From an uncultured Lachnospiraceae bacterium (GTDB lineage: Bacteria > Bacillota > Clostridia > Lachnospirales > Lachnospiraceae): a DNA stretch of 64,000 nucleotides. The position numbers and the translations under genes are program-made. Where the stretch lies: assembly GCA_910578845.1 (NCBI GenBank), contig CAJTSL010000010.1, positions 1 to 64,000 of the forward strand, given 5' to 3'. Positions 35,001 to 44,496 of this stretch are shown in pieces. Each line of letters starts with the position of its first letter. Position 1 is the first letter of the stretch. Below the pieces are notes generated by a model. That model did no database searches. It was not told the DNA's origin and saw nothing but the letters and a program-made list of their open reading frames with translations.

Positions 35001-36680
35001 ATGAAGAAAGCCATGAGCCAGTCACTATTATCGCTTATTTTAAATGGGATTTGTATTATCTCGTTGTTATTTTTAATGTTTTCCCTATCCCGGTACAGTG
35101 ACATGAACAGTCAGTTGGATAAAGCAAATGAAGATAGATTTGCGTTGACTTATAATGCCAATCGTTTCATGAACGGGTCTGCATATCTCACCAATGAAGT
35201 ACGCGCCTTTGCATCGACTGGTTTACAAGAGCATTATGACAATTATTGGAACGAGATCAATAATCTGAAAAACAGGGATATCGGCGTAGCGACTATGCAG
35301 GAGATTGGCATAACGAAAGAAGAGCAGGAAATGATAGATGCGATGTCGGCGCTTTCCAATACGCTTGTCCCTCTAGAAGAAGAGGCAATGAATAATGTGC
35401 AGGAAGGCAAGATGGAAGAGGCAGTCAATTATGTATATGGGGAGGAATACAGTGCATCCATAGAACAGATCAATGCCTTAAAAGAGCAGTTCCTTGCTGC
35501 ATTAGACAATCGGACTTCCCAAATGGTCAATGAGCTGGTAACGGAAACGGAACGTATTAGGATGAACATGCGGATCGTACTGGCGGTTGTCGCTCTCATT
35601 CAGATCGCCAGTATGCTGATCATTAGATGGAAGGTGATCCGCCCGGTAATCAAGGTGAAAGACCAGATGGGAGAGATTGCACAAGGAAATCTTTCTGCGG
35701 ATTTCGCATTAACATCCAACACGTCAGAAATTGGGATGCTGGTAGAATCGATCCATGAAACAAAACGAGAACTGAAAAAATATATCCACGATATTGATTC
35801 CAGATTGTCCCAGATGGCACAGGGGAAGATGAACATCGTGGCCGATGGGCAATACCGTGGTGAATTTGTGCCGATCCAAAATGCCATGAAGCAGATATTG
35901 GATTCTTTGAATAATGCCCTTTCCCAGATTAATGTCATTGCCGCGCACGTTTCTGCCGAATCGGAGAGAATGTCGTCGGATGCACAAGTCTTATCAAGCG
36001 GCGCGGTGAAACAGGCATCGGCTGTAGAAGAGCTTTCTTCTGGCATCCAGGATCTGTCAATGCAGGTAGACCGGGCATCGGCGGATGCAGATGATGCAAG
36101 GAAATCGACTTCAAATGCGACAATGCAGCTAGAAGTATGCAGTGAGAAAATGCAGGAACTGACATCAGCCATGAATGATATCTCGCAGGCGTCCCTTCAG
36201 ATCGGGGGCATCATCAAGACCATTGAAGACATCTCGTTCCAGACCAATATCCTCGCGCTGAATGCAGCGGTAGAGGCAGCGCGTGCAGGGGAAGCCGGCA
36301 AGGGATTTGCCGTAGTGGCTGAGGAGGTAGGAAGCCTTGCGACGAAGAGTTCCGTAGCGGCACAGGATATCACAGATTTGATTGAGAACTCTATGCAGCT
36401 AGTCAAGCAGGGGACATCATTATCAGTGGAGACGATGAATGCGCTTGCAGAAGGCGTAGCAGGCGCTCATAAGTCAACGGAGTTAGTGGATCATATTGCC
36501 GAGTCAGCCAAACAGCAGGTACAGGCAATCCAGCAGTTGACATTGGGCATGAAGCAGATTTCGGATGTGGTGCAGACCAATGCCACAATGGCAGAGAAAT
36601 CTGCATCGACAGCACAGGAATTGTATGGCCAGGCAGGAAGACTCAAAATAGCGATCCAGCGTTTCGAGCTTCGTAGATAA
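35001..36680 (+). CDS. methyl-accepting chemotaxis protein, membrane-bound
   Basis: A 559-residue chemoreceptor. A first membrane helix (about 7-27) and a second (about 189-208) bracket a helical extracellular sensor rich in Glu and Asn, of the four-helix bundle type. A HAMP domain and a long cytoplasmic coiled coil follow, with the conserved hairpin tip [20 protein letters not shown] and [12 protein letters not shown]. It closes the operon with the hemerythrin fusion, MBL protein and amidohydrolase. The ligand is unknown. Confidence 0.93.
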   Translation: MKKAMSQSLLSLILNGICIISLLFLMFSLSRYSDMNSQLDKANEDRFALTYNANRFMNGSAYLTNEVRAFASTGLQEHYDNYWNEINNLKNRDIGVATMQEIGITKEEQEMIDAMSALSNTLVPLEEEAMNNVQEGKMEEAVNYVYGEEYSASIEQINALKEQFLAALDNRTSQMVNELVTETERIRMNMRIVLAVVALIQIASMLIIRWKVIRPVIKVKDQMGEIAQGNLSADFALTSNTSEIGMLVESIHETKRELKKYIHDIDSRLSQMAQGKMNIVADGQYRGEFVPIQNAMKQILDSLNNALSQINVIAAHVSAESERMSSDAQVLSSGAVKQASAVEELSSGIQDLSMQVDRASADADDARKSTSNATMQLEVCSEKMQELTSAMNDISQASLQIGGIIKTIEDISFQTNILALNAAVEAARAGEAGKGFAVVAEEVGSLATKSSVAAQDITDLIENSMQLVKQGTSLSVETMNALAEGVAGAHKSTELVDHIAESAKQQVQAIQQLTLGMKQISDVVQTNATMAEKSASTAQELYGQAGRLKIAIQRFELRR

Positions 36681-36706
36681 AAAACGTTGGGCAATGAGAG
36701 ATAGAA

Positions 36707-36756
36707 AGAATGCCCGGATAGAAATGTAGCATTTTCTGTCCGGGCATTTATTTTTT
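36707..36756. terminator. bidirectional terminator between convergent chemoreceptor genes
   Basis: AATGCCCGGATAGAAA (36709-36724) pairs with TTTCTGTCCGGGCATT (36733-36748), followed by a T-rich stretch on the plus strand. It lies between two convergent genes. Confidence 0.85.
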
Positions 36757-36765
36757 ATCTTGGTC

Positions 36766-38124
36766 TTAAGCTTGCTGGGCAATTTGTAGGATTTTCTCCA
36801 TATCCGAGATCAGCTCTTTAGAGAAAGTTACCGCTTCCCGGTAAGTTCTTTCCGCATCCGTATAAGAGCCGTTGTTAATCGCATTAATGACAGCGGCACC
36901 GTATGTATGGAATTTACGATGTTTCGGTCCGAGGCCTTCCCATAAGGGTAAGATCTCTGGTATCGCTGGCGTCATTGCATAATAGAAATGACCAAAGCCG
37001 CATTTGGTGGAATCTAATTGCAATGGCGTGACAGAGCGTGCATTTACCATTTTCTCCAGATTACTAAGCCATGTATGGTGCGAAGAGATAGCAGTGACCA
37101 TATACTCGGCAAATTCGTTGTTTTCCAGATGATAAAAGGCATCTTTGGACATGTTGCCCATTTGCTTGACACTATCATCGAGCGTTTTTTCTATGCCTAC
37201 TACCGGTTCCGTCGCTATGTGCAATTCTTCTCCGACAGTGCGCATAAATTCTGTGCTGTCTCTTAGCTGGTTCTCCATTTCCGTCATAGAGCTGCTGATT
37301 TCTTCGCTTAAGGCAGCAATGGAACTAATGGATTCATTCACTTTAGAGACGTATTGTTTGCTTTCTTCGTTTAATTCCCATACGTTGTTGATGCCGTCAG
37401 CCATGGCGTTTAAGGACTGGATTGTGCTAGTAGAGCTGTTTACGCTCTTCTCGGAAGCCTGTTTCATGCTTTCTACGAAAACGCTCATGTTCTTCGTCAT
37501 TTTCTGGGTCTCTTCGGCAAGCATCCGTATTTCGCTTGCTACTACAGCAAAGCCTTTTCCTGCTTCTCCTGCTCTTGCCGCTTCTACGGAAGCGTTCAGC
37601 GCCAGAATATTTGTTTGTAAGGAAATAGAGTCGATTCCGGAGATGACATTGTTGATCTGATTGATAATTGTCACGAGCTCATCCATATCGCTCTGCATTT
37701 CCCGGGAAACAGAAATTGTCTGTTCGGAAAGGCTTTTGATATTTGTCAGTTCATTTTGCCCTGCATCTATTTTGCGATAGACCTCATCAGTATCGCCCGA
37801 TACATCAATAATCGTATTGGTGAGTTCCTCATGCTGGTTGTTTGATCTGCCGCTCGCGCCCGAAGGCCCGAAAATGGTTTCCGTCGCTTTGCTTACTTTG
37901 CGGGAAATATCCAATATTTTTTCTGTTTGATACTGCATTGTCAAATCAAGAGAACTAATCTGCATGACAGCTTTGATGTTTTTCTCAAAGACTTCTGCAA
38001 ACTGCCTTCGGCCTTGGAATAGTCTGGAATATATTTTGTTTAGTTCCGGCTCCCTGGAATAGTCAGTATCTTTTAATTCCGAAACAGCCCGCATAAGTGC
38101 AGTCTTATTATTCTTGATAGCCAT
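36766..38124 (-). CDS. soluble chemoreceptor with C-terminal zinc-binding CZB-type domain
   Basis: A 452-residue cytoplasmic methyl-accepting protein without membrane helices. Residues about 80-300 are the signalling coiled coil with tip [20 protein letters not shown] and [12 protein letters not shown]. The last 120 residues resemble the chemoreceptor zinc-binding domain: [23 protein letters not shown] and KHRKFHTYG supply the His/Cys ligands. Such receptors respond to zinc or oxidants such as hypochlorite. It is convergent with the membrane chemoreceptor and divergent from the receiver-alarmone synthetase gene. Confidence 0.88.
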   Translation of the reverse strand: MAIKNNKTALMRAVSELKDTDYSREPELNKIYSRLFQGRRQFAEVFEKNIKAVMQISSLDLTMQYQTEKILDISRKVSKATETIFGPSGASGRSNNQHEELTNTIIDVSGDTDEVYRKIDAGQNELTNIKSLSEQTISVSREMQSDMDELVTIINQINNVISGIDSISLQTNILALNASVEAARAGEAGKGFAVVASEIRMLAEETQKMTKNMSVFVESMKQASEKSVNSSTSTIQSLNAMADGINNVWELNEESKQYVSKVNESISSIAALSEEISSSMTEMENQLRDSTEFMRTVGEELHIATEPVVGIEKTLDDSVKQMGNMSKDAFYHLENNEFAEYMVTAISSHHTWLSNLEKMVNARSVTPLQLDSTKCGFGHFYYAMTPAIPEILPLWEGLGPKHRKFHTYGAAVINAINNGSYTDAERTYREAVTFSKELISDMEKILQIAQQA

Positions 38125-38303
38125 TCACATACCCTCTTTTCTTTCTTAAGATTTAACTGCCTATTCTCATAATACGGGATTTTTTGGTTTTTGCAAGCTT
38201 TTTTATTATTTTTTACTGTGGAAATTTGTGTTACAATAAGAATGCGTAAAATTAAGGTGATTAGCATACCGTTTTGGGTACAGGAAGCGAGCCATTTTTA
38301 AAT

Positions 38304-38333
38304 TTGGGATAGTAACTGTTTTTACTTTATGAT
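38304..38333 (+). promoter_or_regulatory. candidate promoter of the receiver-alarmone synthetase gene
   Basis: TTGGGA (38304-38309), 18-bp spacer, TATGAT (38328-38333), about 48 bases before the start codon. The -35 box is weak. Confidence 0.4.
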
Positions 38334-38380
38334 AGAATAAAAGCATGTGAATGCGAAAGATATGCTAAGGGGAAGGAACA

Positions 38381-39454
38381 ATGCAAGGCAGGATACTGGT
38401 AGTAGACGATGCAGAAATAAATCGTGAAATACTGCGTGATATGCTGGAAGATGATTATATTGTAGATACGGCGGAGGATGGGGAGGAGGCGCTATTGAGG
38501 CTGTGGGAATATCCGGAGGAGACCGTGGCGATTCTTTTGGACCTACAGATGCCAAAGATGGATGGCTTTGCCGTAATTGCGGCTATGAAAGGCTATGGGT
38601 GGCTTAAGAAGATCCCGGTGCTGGTCATCAGTAGCGAAAGCGCTGTGGACATAGAAAACCATTGTTTTTCTCTTGGAGTCTCGGATTTTATCCATAAGCC
38701 GTTCGAATCATCCATTGTAAAGAACAGAATCCGGAATACAGTGGAGCTTTTTGTCTGCAAGAAGCAGTTGGAACAGAAAGTAGAGAAGCAGTCGGAGAAG
38801 CTAAAAGAGCAGTCCCAGATTATTGAGATGCAGGCGGAGAAATTGCGGAAAGCGGAGCCTTTTAATAATCTGATGATGCAATATCATTGTGCGATCATGG
38901 AGATTGAGACGAAGTTAAAGATACTGAATGAGGAATTCTCCCGTGAATATAAAAGGAATCCCTTTGAGTCCATTAAAAGCAGGCTTAAGACGCCCGAGAG
39001 CATATACGAAAAGCTGATACGCAAAGGACATTCGATCTCTGTTGAAAATATAGAAGAACATCTGGCAGATGTAGCAGGCGTCCGGGTTATCTGTTCTTTT
39101 CCGGATGATATTTACCGGCTGGCAAAGTTATTGATCAGACAGGATGACATCATTCTTCTGAAAGAAAAAGACTATATCAGGAACCCTAAGTCAAACGGGT
39201 ACCGGAGCCTTCATCTTATTATCAGCATTCCCATTTTTTTATCCCATGAGAAAAAGTACAGGAAAGTAGAAGTGCAGTTTAGGACCATTGCTATGGATTT
39301 CTGGGCTAGTCTGGAGCATAAGCTGAAATACAAAAAGAATGTAAAGGATGCGGAAGAAATCGTAGAGCAGTTGAAAATATGTGCAGATTCCATAGAAACA
39401 TTAGACTATCAGATGCAGGAGATTAGGAATAAAATTGACAGGCATAATAAATAG
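38381..39454 (+). CDS. receiver domain fused to a RelA/SpoT-type alarmone synthetase
   Basis: A 357-residue soluble protein. ATG 38381 follows AAGGGGAAGG. Residues 1-118 are a receiver with Asp9-Asp10, phospho-acceptor Asp54 (LLDLQMP) and HKPFE. Residues about 120-158 are a charged coiled coil. Residues about 160-350 are a small alarmone synthetase of the RelQ/RelP type: SRLKTPESIYEKL, D230VAGVRVICSF with the catalytic-region Asp, NPKSNGYRSLHL (268-279) and E297VQFRTIAMDFWASLEHK. No HD hydrolase, TGS or ACT domain is present. Predicted to make (p)ppGpp or pGpp under control of phosphorylation by an unlinked kinase. No kinase gene adjoins it. Confidence 0.88.
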   Translation: MQGRILVVDDAEINREILRDMLEDDYIVDTAEDGEEALLRLWEYPEETVAILLDLQMPKMDGFAVIAAMKGYGWLKKIPVLVISSESAVDIENHCFSLGVSDFIHKPFESSIVKNRIRNTVELFVCKKQLEQKVEKQSEKLKEQSQIIEMQAEKLRKAEPFNNLMMQYHCAIMEIETKLKILNEEFSREYKRNPFESIKSRLKTPESIYEKLIRKGHSISVENIEEHLADVAGVRVICSFPDDIYRLAKLLIRQDDIILLKEKDYIRNPKSNGYRSLHLIISIPIFLSHEKKYRKVEVQFRTIAMDFWASLEHKLKYKKNVKDAEEIVEQLKICADSIETLDYQMQEIRNKIDRHNK

Positions 39455-39497
39455 GGTAAAGAAAATATTCTTACAGAAGGCAGAAGGGGGAAAAAAC

Positions 39498-41612
39498 ATG
39501 GATTTCACAAAGCAGAAACCACAAAGGGGAGTGGGGCTGCAGCCATTGGACGTGATAGACGGGTTCAAGGTACGCCCGGGATTTTATAACAGGGACGGGG
39601 CAGCGGCATCACCGAATGGCGTTAGTTTTACGATCCATTCTTTTGGGGCGACAAGCTGTACTTTATTGCTGTTTCATCCGCATGAGACAGAGCCTTATGC
39701 GAAGCTGAAATTTCCGGAATCATATCATATCGGTAATACGTATTCTATGCTAGTATTTGGCTTGAAAATTGAGGAATTTGAATATGCGTTCCAATTGGAC
39801 GGCCCATATGACAGAGAGAAGGGACTGCTGTTCAACAAGGACAATATTCTGTTGGATCCTTATGCGCGCGCGGTGACAGGGCAAAGGAACTGGGGCGATA
39901 GGCCGGAGAACGACAAAGGCTTCGTCTATCATGCAAGAGTCGTTGAGAACAACTTTGATTGGGGCAATATCAGACAGCTAGAACATCCGCTTGAGGATCT
40001 GGTGATATATGAGATGCATGTCAGGGGATTTACGAAAGACGAGTCTTCCGGCGTGACAGCGAAAGGCACATATGAAGGGTTGCGACAGAAGATCCCGTAT
40101 TTGAAAGATCTTGGGATCAATGCCGTGGAGCTTATGCCGATTTTTGAATTTGACGAAATGGAGAGCGCAAGGGTCGTAGACGGACAGCAGCTATACAATT
40201 ACTGGGGATATAATACGGTCTGCTTTTTCGCGCCTAATACGAGCTATACATCCGTTGTAGAGCATAATCATGAAGGTGATGAGTTAAAGCAGCTCATTTA
40301 TGAGCTCAAAGAAAACGGCATTGAAGTCATATTGGATGTCGTCTTTAACCATACAGCCGAAGGCAATGAAGACGGCCCTTGCTTTTCTTTCAAAGGAATT
40401 GACAACAATATTTATTATATCTTAACGCCGGGCGGATACTATTATAATTTTAGCGGGTGCGGAAACGTCATGAATTGTAATCATCCGACGACGAGAAGGT
40501 TTATCATTGACTGTCTGCGCTTCTGGGTGATCGAATATCGTGTGGACGGTTTTCGGTTCGATTTAGCGTCCATCCTCTCTAGGGACCAGAATGGCGCGCC
40601 TATGGCGGAGCCTCCGATCTTGCATGCGATAGCATGTGACGCGGTGCTTGGGAAAGTAAAGCTGATAGCGGAGGCATGGGATGCAGGCGGCCTATATCAG
40701 GTAGGGAATTTCCCTTCTTTTAAGCGATGGTCCGAGTGGAATGGAAAATACCGTGATGATATGCGCCGTTTCTTAAAAGGAGACGGGGGATTGGCAGGGA
40801 CTGCGGTGACAAGAATTACTGGTTCGCATGACCTGTATGATCCCGTCAAGAGAGGGCTAGGGGCTTCAGTCAACTTCCTGACCTGCCATGACGGGTTTAC
40901 GCTCTATGATTTATATTCTTATAATACGAAACATAATGAGAAGAACGGCTGGAACAATACAGATGGCGACAACAATGGGAACAGTTGGAACTGTGGCGTT
41001 GAAGGAGAGACGGACGACCCGGAGATCGAGAAATTGCGTCGCCGTATGGTGAAGAATGCCTTTGCGACATTGATGTGCAGCAGGGGAACGCCGATGTTCT
41101 ATGCTGGGGATGAATTTTGCAATACCCAGTTTGGGAATAATAATGCATACTGTCAGGATAACCTGATTTCCTGGCTGGATTGGAACCGGCTGGAAGAATA
41201 TAAGGAGATACACCACTTTTTCCGCTATATGATAGCTTTTCGGAAAGAGCATGCCATTTTGCGCAAGTATACGCTACAGGCATCCATAGGCTTGCCAGAG
41301 ATCAGTATCCATAACGGTTATCCATGGAACAGTGGGACAGACCATAATAGCCGCCTGATTGGCGTTATGTACGCCGGCAGGGATGAGCAGGATACGAGGG
41401 ACGATATTGTATTCTATGGCATGAATGCATATTGGGAACCGCTTAATATGCAGCTCCCGGAATTGCCGGGCGGCATGAAATGGAAAGTACGGGTCAATAC
41501 ATACGTAGAGTATGAAGACGGACGGGATGTTGAGGCTCTTACAGAATTCCTGTATAAGAACACATTAAGGATCCCGCCGCGGACCGTCGTGATATTGACA
41601 GCGGAAAACTGA
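39498..41612 (+). CDS. glgX: glycogen debranching enzyme / isoamylase, GH13
   Basis: A 704-residue enzyme hydrolysing alpha-1,6 branches of glycogen or limit dextrins. ATG 39498 follows AAGGGGG; the longer frame overlaps the previous gene. An N-terminal CBM48-like domain (about 30-140) precedes the GH13 barrel, with region I DVVFNHT, region II DGFRFDLAS (nucleophile Asp), region III AEAWD (acid/base Glu) and region IV FLTCHDG. There is no signal peptide. Length matches GlgX/TreX-type enzymes (about 700). No other glycogen genes are adjacent in the window. Confidence 0.92.
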   Translation: MDFTKQKPQRGVGLQPLDVIDGFKVRPGFYNRDGAAASPNGVSFTIHSFGATSCTLLLFHPHETEPYAKLKFPESYHIGNTYSMLVFGLKIEEFEYAFQLDGPYDREKGLLFNKDNILLDPYARAVTGQRNWGDRPENDKGFVYHARVVENNFDWGNIRQLEHPLEDLVIYEMHVRGFTKDESSGVTAKGTYEGLRQKIPYLKDLGINAVELMPIFEFDEMESARVVDGQQLYNYWGYNTVCFFAPNTSYTSVVEHNHEGDELKQLIYELKENGIEVILDVVFNHTAEGNEDGPCFSFKGIDNNIYYILTPGGYYYNFSGCGNVMNCNHPTTRRFIIDCLRFWVIEYRVDGFRFDLASILSRDQNGAPMAEPPILHAIACDAVLGKVKLIAEAWDAGGLYQVGNFPSFKRWSEWNGKYRDDMRRFLKGDGGLAGTAVTRITGSHDLYDPVKRGLGASVNFLTCHDGFTLYDLYSYNTKHNEKNGWNNTDGDNNGNSWNCGVEGETDDPEIEKLRRRMVKNAFATLMCSRGTPMFYAGDEFCNTQFGNNNAYCQDNLISWLDWNRLEEYKEIHHFFRYMIAFRKEHAILRKYTLQASIGLPEISIHNGYPWNSGTDHNSRLIGVMYAGRDEQDTRDDIVFYGMNAYWEPLNMQLPELPGGMKWKVRVNTYVEYEDGRDVEALTEFLYKNTLRIPPRTVVILTAEN

Positions 41613-41684
41613 TGGCATATCCTTGGGAACCATGAAACGAAAGAGGAGATTGCAAGAGGAGATTCCGAACGGAAGGAGCAGGCT

Positions 41685-42056
41685 ATGAAACCGGTCATAT
41701 TATGTTATGAGAGATGTAGCACTTGTAAGAAAGCGCTGAAATGGATAGAAGAAAAACATTTGGAGGTAACGCTTCGCCCGATCAAAGCAGAGAATCCTAC
41801 GGCAGAAGAATTAAAAGAGTGGCATCTAAGGAGCGGCTTGCCCCTAAAGCGATTCTTTAATACGAGCGGTAACTTATATAAAGAGATGGGATTAAAGGAT
41901 AAACTGCCGGACATGAGCGAAGAGGAACAGTACCATTTACTGGCTACGGACGGTATGCTGGTAAAACGGCCTCTATTGGTAGCTAAAAGCGGTGTTTTCC
42001 CAGGATTTAGGGAAGCAGAGTGGGAAGAGATATTGGAAACGGAAAGGACGCTTTAG
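41685..42056 (+). CDS. ArsC/Spx-family thioredoxin-fold protein
   Basis: A 123-residue protein of the arsenate-reductase family. ATG 41685 follows GGAAGGAG. CSTCKKALKWI near residue 10 gives the CxxC motif found in Spx/YffB-type members, and KRPLLV is the conserved ArsC-family strand. Arsenate reductase proper would have a different cysteine setting. A thiol-dependent role is plausible; the exact function is unknown. Confidence 0.87.
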   Translation: MKPVILCYERCSTCKKALKWIEEKHLEVTLRPIKAENPTAEELKEWHLRSGLPLKRFFNTSGNLYKEMGLKDKLPDMSEEEQYHLLATDGMLVKRPLLVAKSGVFPGFREAEWEEILETERTL

Positions 42057-42120
42057 GGGTTAGGGCGCAAATCTTTGATTGTGCCCCAATTCGCAAGTTT
42101 AGCAAGAATGGGGGATTCAT

Positions 42121-42690
42121 ATGAGGATCGCGGATACGCCGTTTGGAAAGGAAACACAGGGCAAGGTACATACCGCTAAGCGTCAGGGAGTTTGTGAAAA
42201 GACAACGGCTGCGGGACAAGGAAATGCTATTATATACAAGGCGGAAGATGTCGGCTTATATGAGGAAGAAGGTGCTACCGTAGCAATTTCCGGTGAGGGC
42301 ATGGGATTGGCGCAGAAGTCGAAAGACGAAGAGAAATCTGCCATGCAGGAAGCGCTTGAATGGTCTATGTATCAGGAAATGCTAGAGAAGTCGAGAGAAG
42401 CCGCGGAGGAGCAGGGTGAGGGCTTTGGCGATTTGGCAAAAGCGCTGGAAATTGCCAGGCGTATTTTAAATGGCGATATCGTACCGCAACAGGACGAGAA
42501 ATTCCTCATGGAGTTTAACAGTGAGATCTATATGAGGGTTAAGAGTATGGCGAAAATGAAAGAAGACCCGAAGGAATATGATACGCTGTTAGAGGAAAAG
42601 GAAGAGGATAATAAGAGCCGGGAACCAGAGGAAGCTCCAATGATTAAGGAAGGCGCTTCCGGCGAGGAGACACAGGCAGAAGGTGAGTAA
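42121..42690 (+). CDS. hypothetical acidic protein, 189 aa
   Basis: A 189-residue soluble protein with no motif I recognise. GGGGGA precedes ATG 42121. The C-terminal 60% is helical and very acidic, ending in a Glu-rich tail (EEKEEDNKSREPEEAP); the central GLAQKSKDEEKSAMQEALEW helix is probably amphipathic. No signal peptide or membrane segment is present. A strong terminator follows at 42710. Its size and composition recall small uncharacterised Lachnospiraceae proteins. Confidence 0.75.
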   Translation: MRIADTPFGKETQGKVHTAKRQGVCEKTTAAGQGNAIIYKAEDVGLYEEEGATVAISGEGMGLAQKSKDEEKSAMQEALEWSMYQEMLEKSREAAEEQGEGFGDLAKALEIARRILNGDIVPQQDEKFLMEFNSEIYMRVKSMAKMKEDPKEYDTLLEEKEEDNKSREPEEAPMIKEGASGEETQAEGE

Positions 42691-42709
42691 TAAATAAAGG
42701 AAAAATAAA

Positions 42710-42737
42710 AGGGTTGCTTTCTATAGCAACCCTATTT
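42710..42737 (+). terminator. intrinsic terminator
   Basis: AGGGTTGC (42710-42717) pairs exactly with GCAACCCT (42726-42733), followed by ATTTGT. It closes the gene at 42121-42690 and may also serve the small minus-strand gene. Confidence 0.7.
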
Positions 42738-42778
42738 GTATATCTGGTAGATATACGGTCATTATTGGTTATGACGGG

Positions 42779-42991
42779 TCAGCAATACTCCCGCATATTA
42801 ATGAAAAAGTGGCAGGGAAGCGCTTTTTTAGTATATCCGCTTGTAGAGATGTGGATTTCTTTTTGCTGTTCCCTTTCACATGCTTCGTCGAGCACTTCCG
42901 AAAAGAATTTTTTCGAGAGAGCGCTAGACTGCTCCTGCTTGGACTGGTGCTTTCTGTCTTCAGAAGAAGCCTTCCTTGGACGCGGTATCAC
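42779..42991 (-). CDS. small hypothetical protein, 70 aa or longer
   Basis: The frame gives a charged 70-residue protein (VIPRPRKASSEDRKHQ, then ALSKKFFSEVLDEACERE, ending INMREYC). GTG 42991 is the first usual start codon, but the frame stays open and protein-like upstream to 43066 without an ATG. A 16-codon frame (ATG 43038, after AAGGAGGG) ends in TGA overlapping this GTG as GTGA, which would suit translational coupling. Alternatively the true start is upstream with a non-standard codon or a frameshift. It lies between two terminated operons. The function is unknown. Confidence 0.4.
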   Translation of the reverse strand: MIPRPRKASSEDRKHQSKQEQSSALSKKFFSEVLDEACEREQQKEIHISTSGYTKKALPCHFFINMREYC

Positions 42992-43159
42992 CGTGACCGC
43001 TTGAACTTTATAAAGCGATTCATATCCGTATGCGTCATGTCCCTCCTTGGATTGCCTTTTTCTGTTCTATTATATATATCGGCATAAAAGGAGATTCTTA
43101 TAGCTTTTTCACTTTTTTATTGCACAAGTTTTATAAGGAATGATATTGCGCCGTTTGCT

Positions 43160-44491
43160 TTAAAAATAATGATATTGTTTCCTTTTCGCAATGAGGAACA
43201 CGATAGAGACGATAAAAGCCAATGTTTCCGCAAATGTGACGGCGAACCAGATGCCGTCGAGCCCTAGCAGGAGAGGGAGGGCCAATACAGCAAACGTCTG
43301 GAATACTAGCGTGCGCAGGAAGGATATCGCTGCCGAAACGACACCGTCATTTAGCGCAGTGAAAAAGGAGGAAGCAAATATATTGATGCCGTATAGGATA
43401 AAAGAGAAGGCATACAGTGTAAGGGCATGTTCGGTCATAGCGAGCAGTTCTGCATCATAGCCTACGAAGAACGCAGACAATGCCGGAGCAAGAGCCCAGG
43501 CGAGAAATAGCATGGCTATGCCACTGCATAACATAAGGAGCATGCTTTTTTGCAACATATTCTTGAGCTCGCCGTGATGGCCTGCGCCATAGTGATAACT
43601 GACAATGGGAGCCGAGCCAATGGTATAGCCGAGGAAAATAGCGGCGAAGATCATTTGTGTGTACATCACGACGCCATAGGAAGCGATGCCGTTTTCACCA
43701 GCGTATTTTACGAGCTGGAAGTTAAACAACATACTGACAACGGAAGTCGATATGTTCGTCATCAGTTCAGAAGAACCGTTCAAACATGCTTTTAGCAGGA
43801 TTGATAATTCTATTTTTGTTTTCTGTAGCCTAAGCAGGCTGCTATTAGGACGTAAGAAATACAGCAGTGGCAAAACACCGCCGATGCATTGCCCGATGAC
43901 GGAAGCCCATGCGGCTCCGGCGACGCCCCAATGAAAGACAGCGATAAAGAGCGCATCCAATACGATATTGGTCATTCCGGCTGCGACGGTTGCCATAAAG
44001 CCAAGCTGTGGCTTCCCGGCAGTTACGAAGAAACTCTGGAATAAGTACTGGAGCATGAATGCTGTGTTGAATGCGTTCATAATCCTGCCGTATAGGACGC
44101 AGTCTCCTATCATGGCGTCGGTTGCGCCTAATATATGGGCAATTGACGGCATAAGGATATGGCCGATGACGGATAAGAAGATCCCTAATGCAATGGCAAG
44201 CCACACCATCATTGTAAAATAGCGGTTGGCATTCTCCGTTGCGCCTTCGCCTAATGTTTTCCCGACCAAAGCGCCGCCGCCGGTTCCGATCATAAACCCG
44301 AAACAGCCTAGTATCATCAGGAATGGGAAGATCAGATTGACAGCAGCGAAAGGCGTTTTGCCTACATAATTGGAAACAAAAAAACCATCGACGATGCCAT
44401 AGAGAGAAGTGCATAGCATCATCGCTATTGTCGGCAGACAGAACCGAAACAGCTTTTTATACGTGAAATGTTCCGATAATTGTATGTTCAT
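43160..44491 (-). CDS. MATE-family multidrug exporter
   Basis: A 443-residue membrane protein with about twelve helices in two similar halves. The N-terminal half begins FRFCLPTIAMMLCTSLYGIVDGFFVSNYVG, typical of MATE (NorM/MepA-type) exporters. ATG 44491 follows AAAGGA. It is five bases downstream of the MarR-type regulator and shares its transcript, so it should be derepressed when the regulator binds a ligand. Substrates are probably cationic drugs; this is family knowledge. Confidence 0.92.
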   Translation of the reverse strand: MNIQLSEHFTYKKLFRFCLPTIAMMLCTSLYGIVDGFFVSNYVGKTPFAAVNLIFPFLMILGCFGFMIGTGGGALVGKTLGEGATENANRYFTMMVWLAIALGIFLSVIGHILMPSIAHILGATDAMIGDCVLYGRIMNAFNTAFMLQYLFQSFFVTAGKPQLGFMATVAAGMTNIVLDALFIAVFHWGVAGAAWASVIGQCIGGVLPLLYFLRPNSSLLRLQKTKIELSILLKACLNGSSELMTNISTSVVSMLFNFQLVKYAGENGIASYGVVMYTQMIFAAIFLGYTIGSAPIVSYHYGAGHHGELKNMLQKSMLLMLCSGIAMLFLAWALAPALSAFFVGYDAELLAMTEHALTLYAFSFILYGINIFASSFFTALNDGVVSAAISFLRTLVFQTFAVLALPLLLGLDGIWFAVTFAETLAFIVSIVFLIAKRKQYHYF

Positions 44492-44496
44492 TTCTT

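Noticed and set aside
41685..42056. True arsenate reductase
   Set aside because: The CxxC and KRPLLV pattern fits the Spx/YffB-like branch, and there are no arsenic resistance genes nearby.
42714..43087. Plus-strand frames of 92-96 residues
   Set aside because: They are Phe/Leu/Cys-rich antisense of the more plausible minus-strand frame, begin at the terminator and lack a ribosome site.
43070..43090. A 16-codon frame starting at the ATG before the small minus-strand gene
   Set aside because: No ribosome site lies before it, and its sequence contains the ribosome site of the next start, so it is more likely leader.
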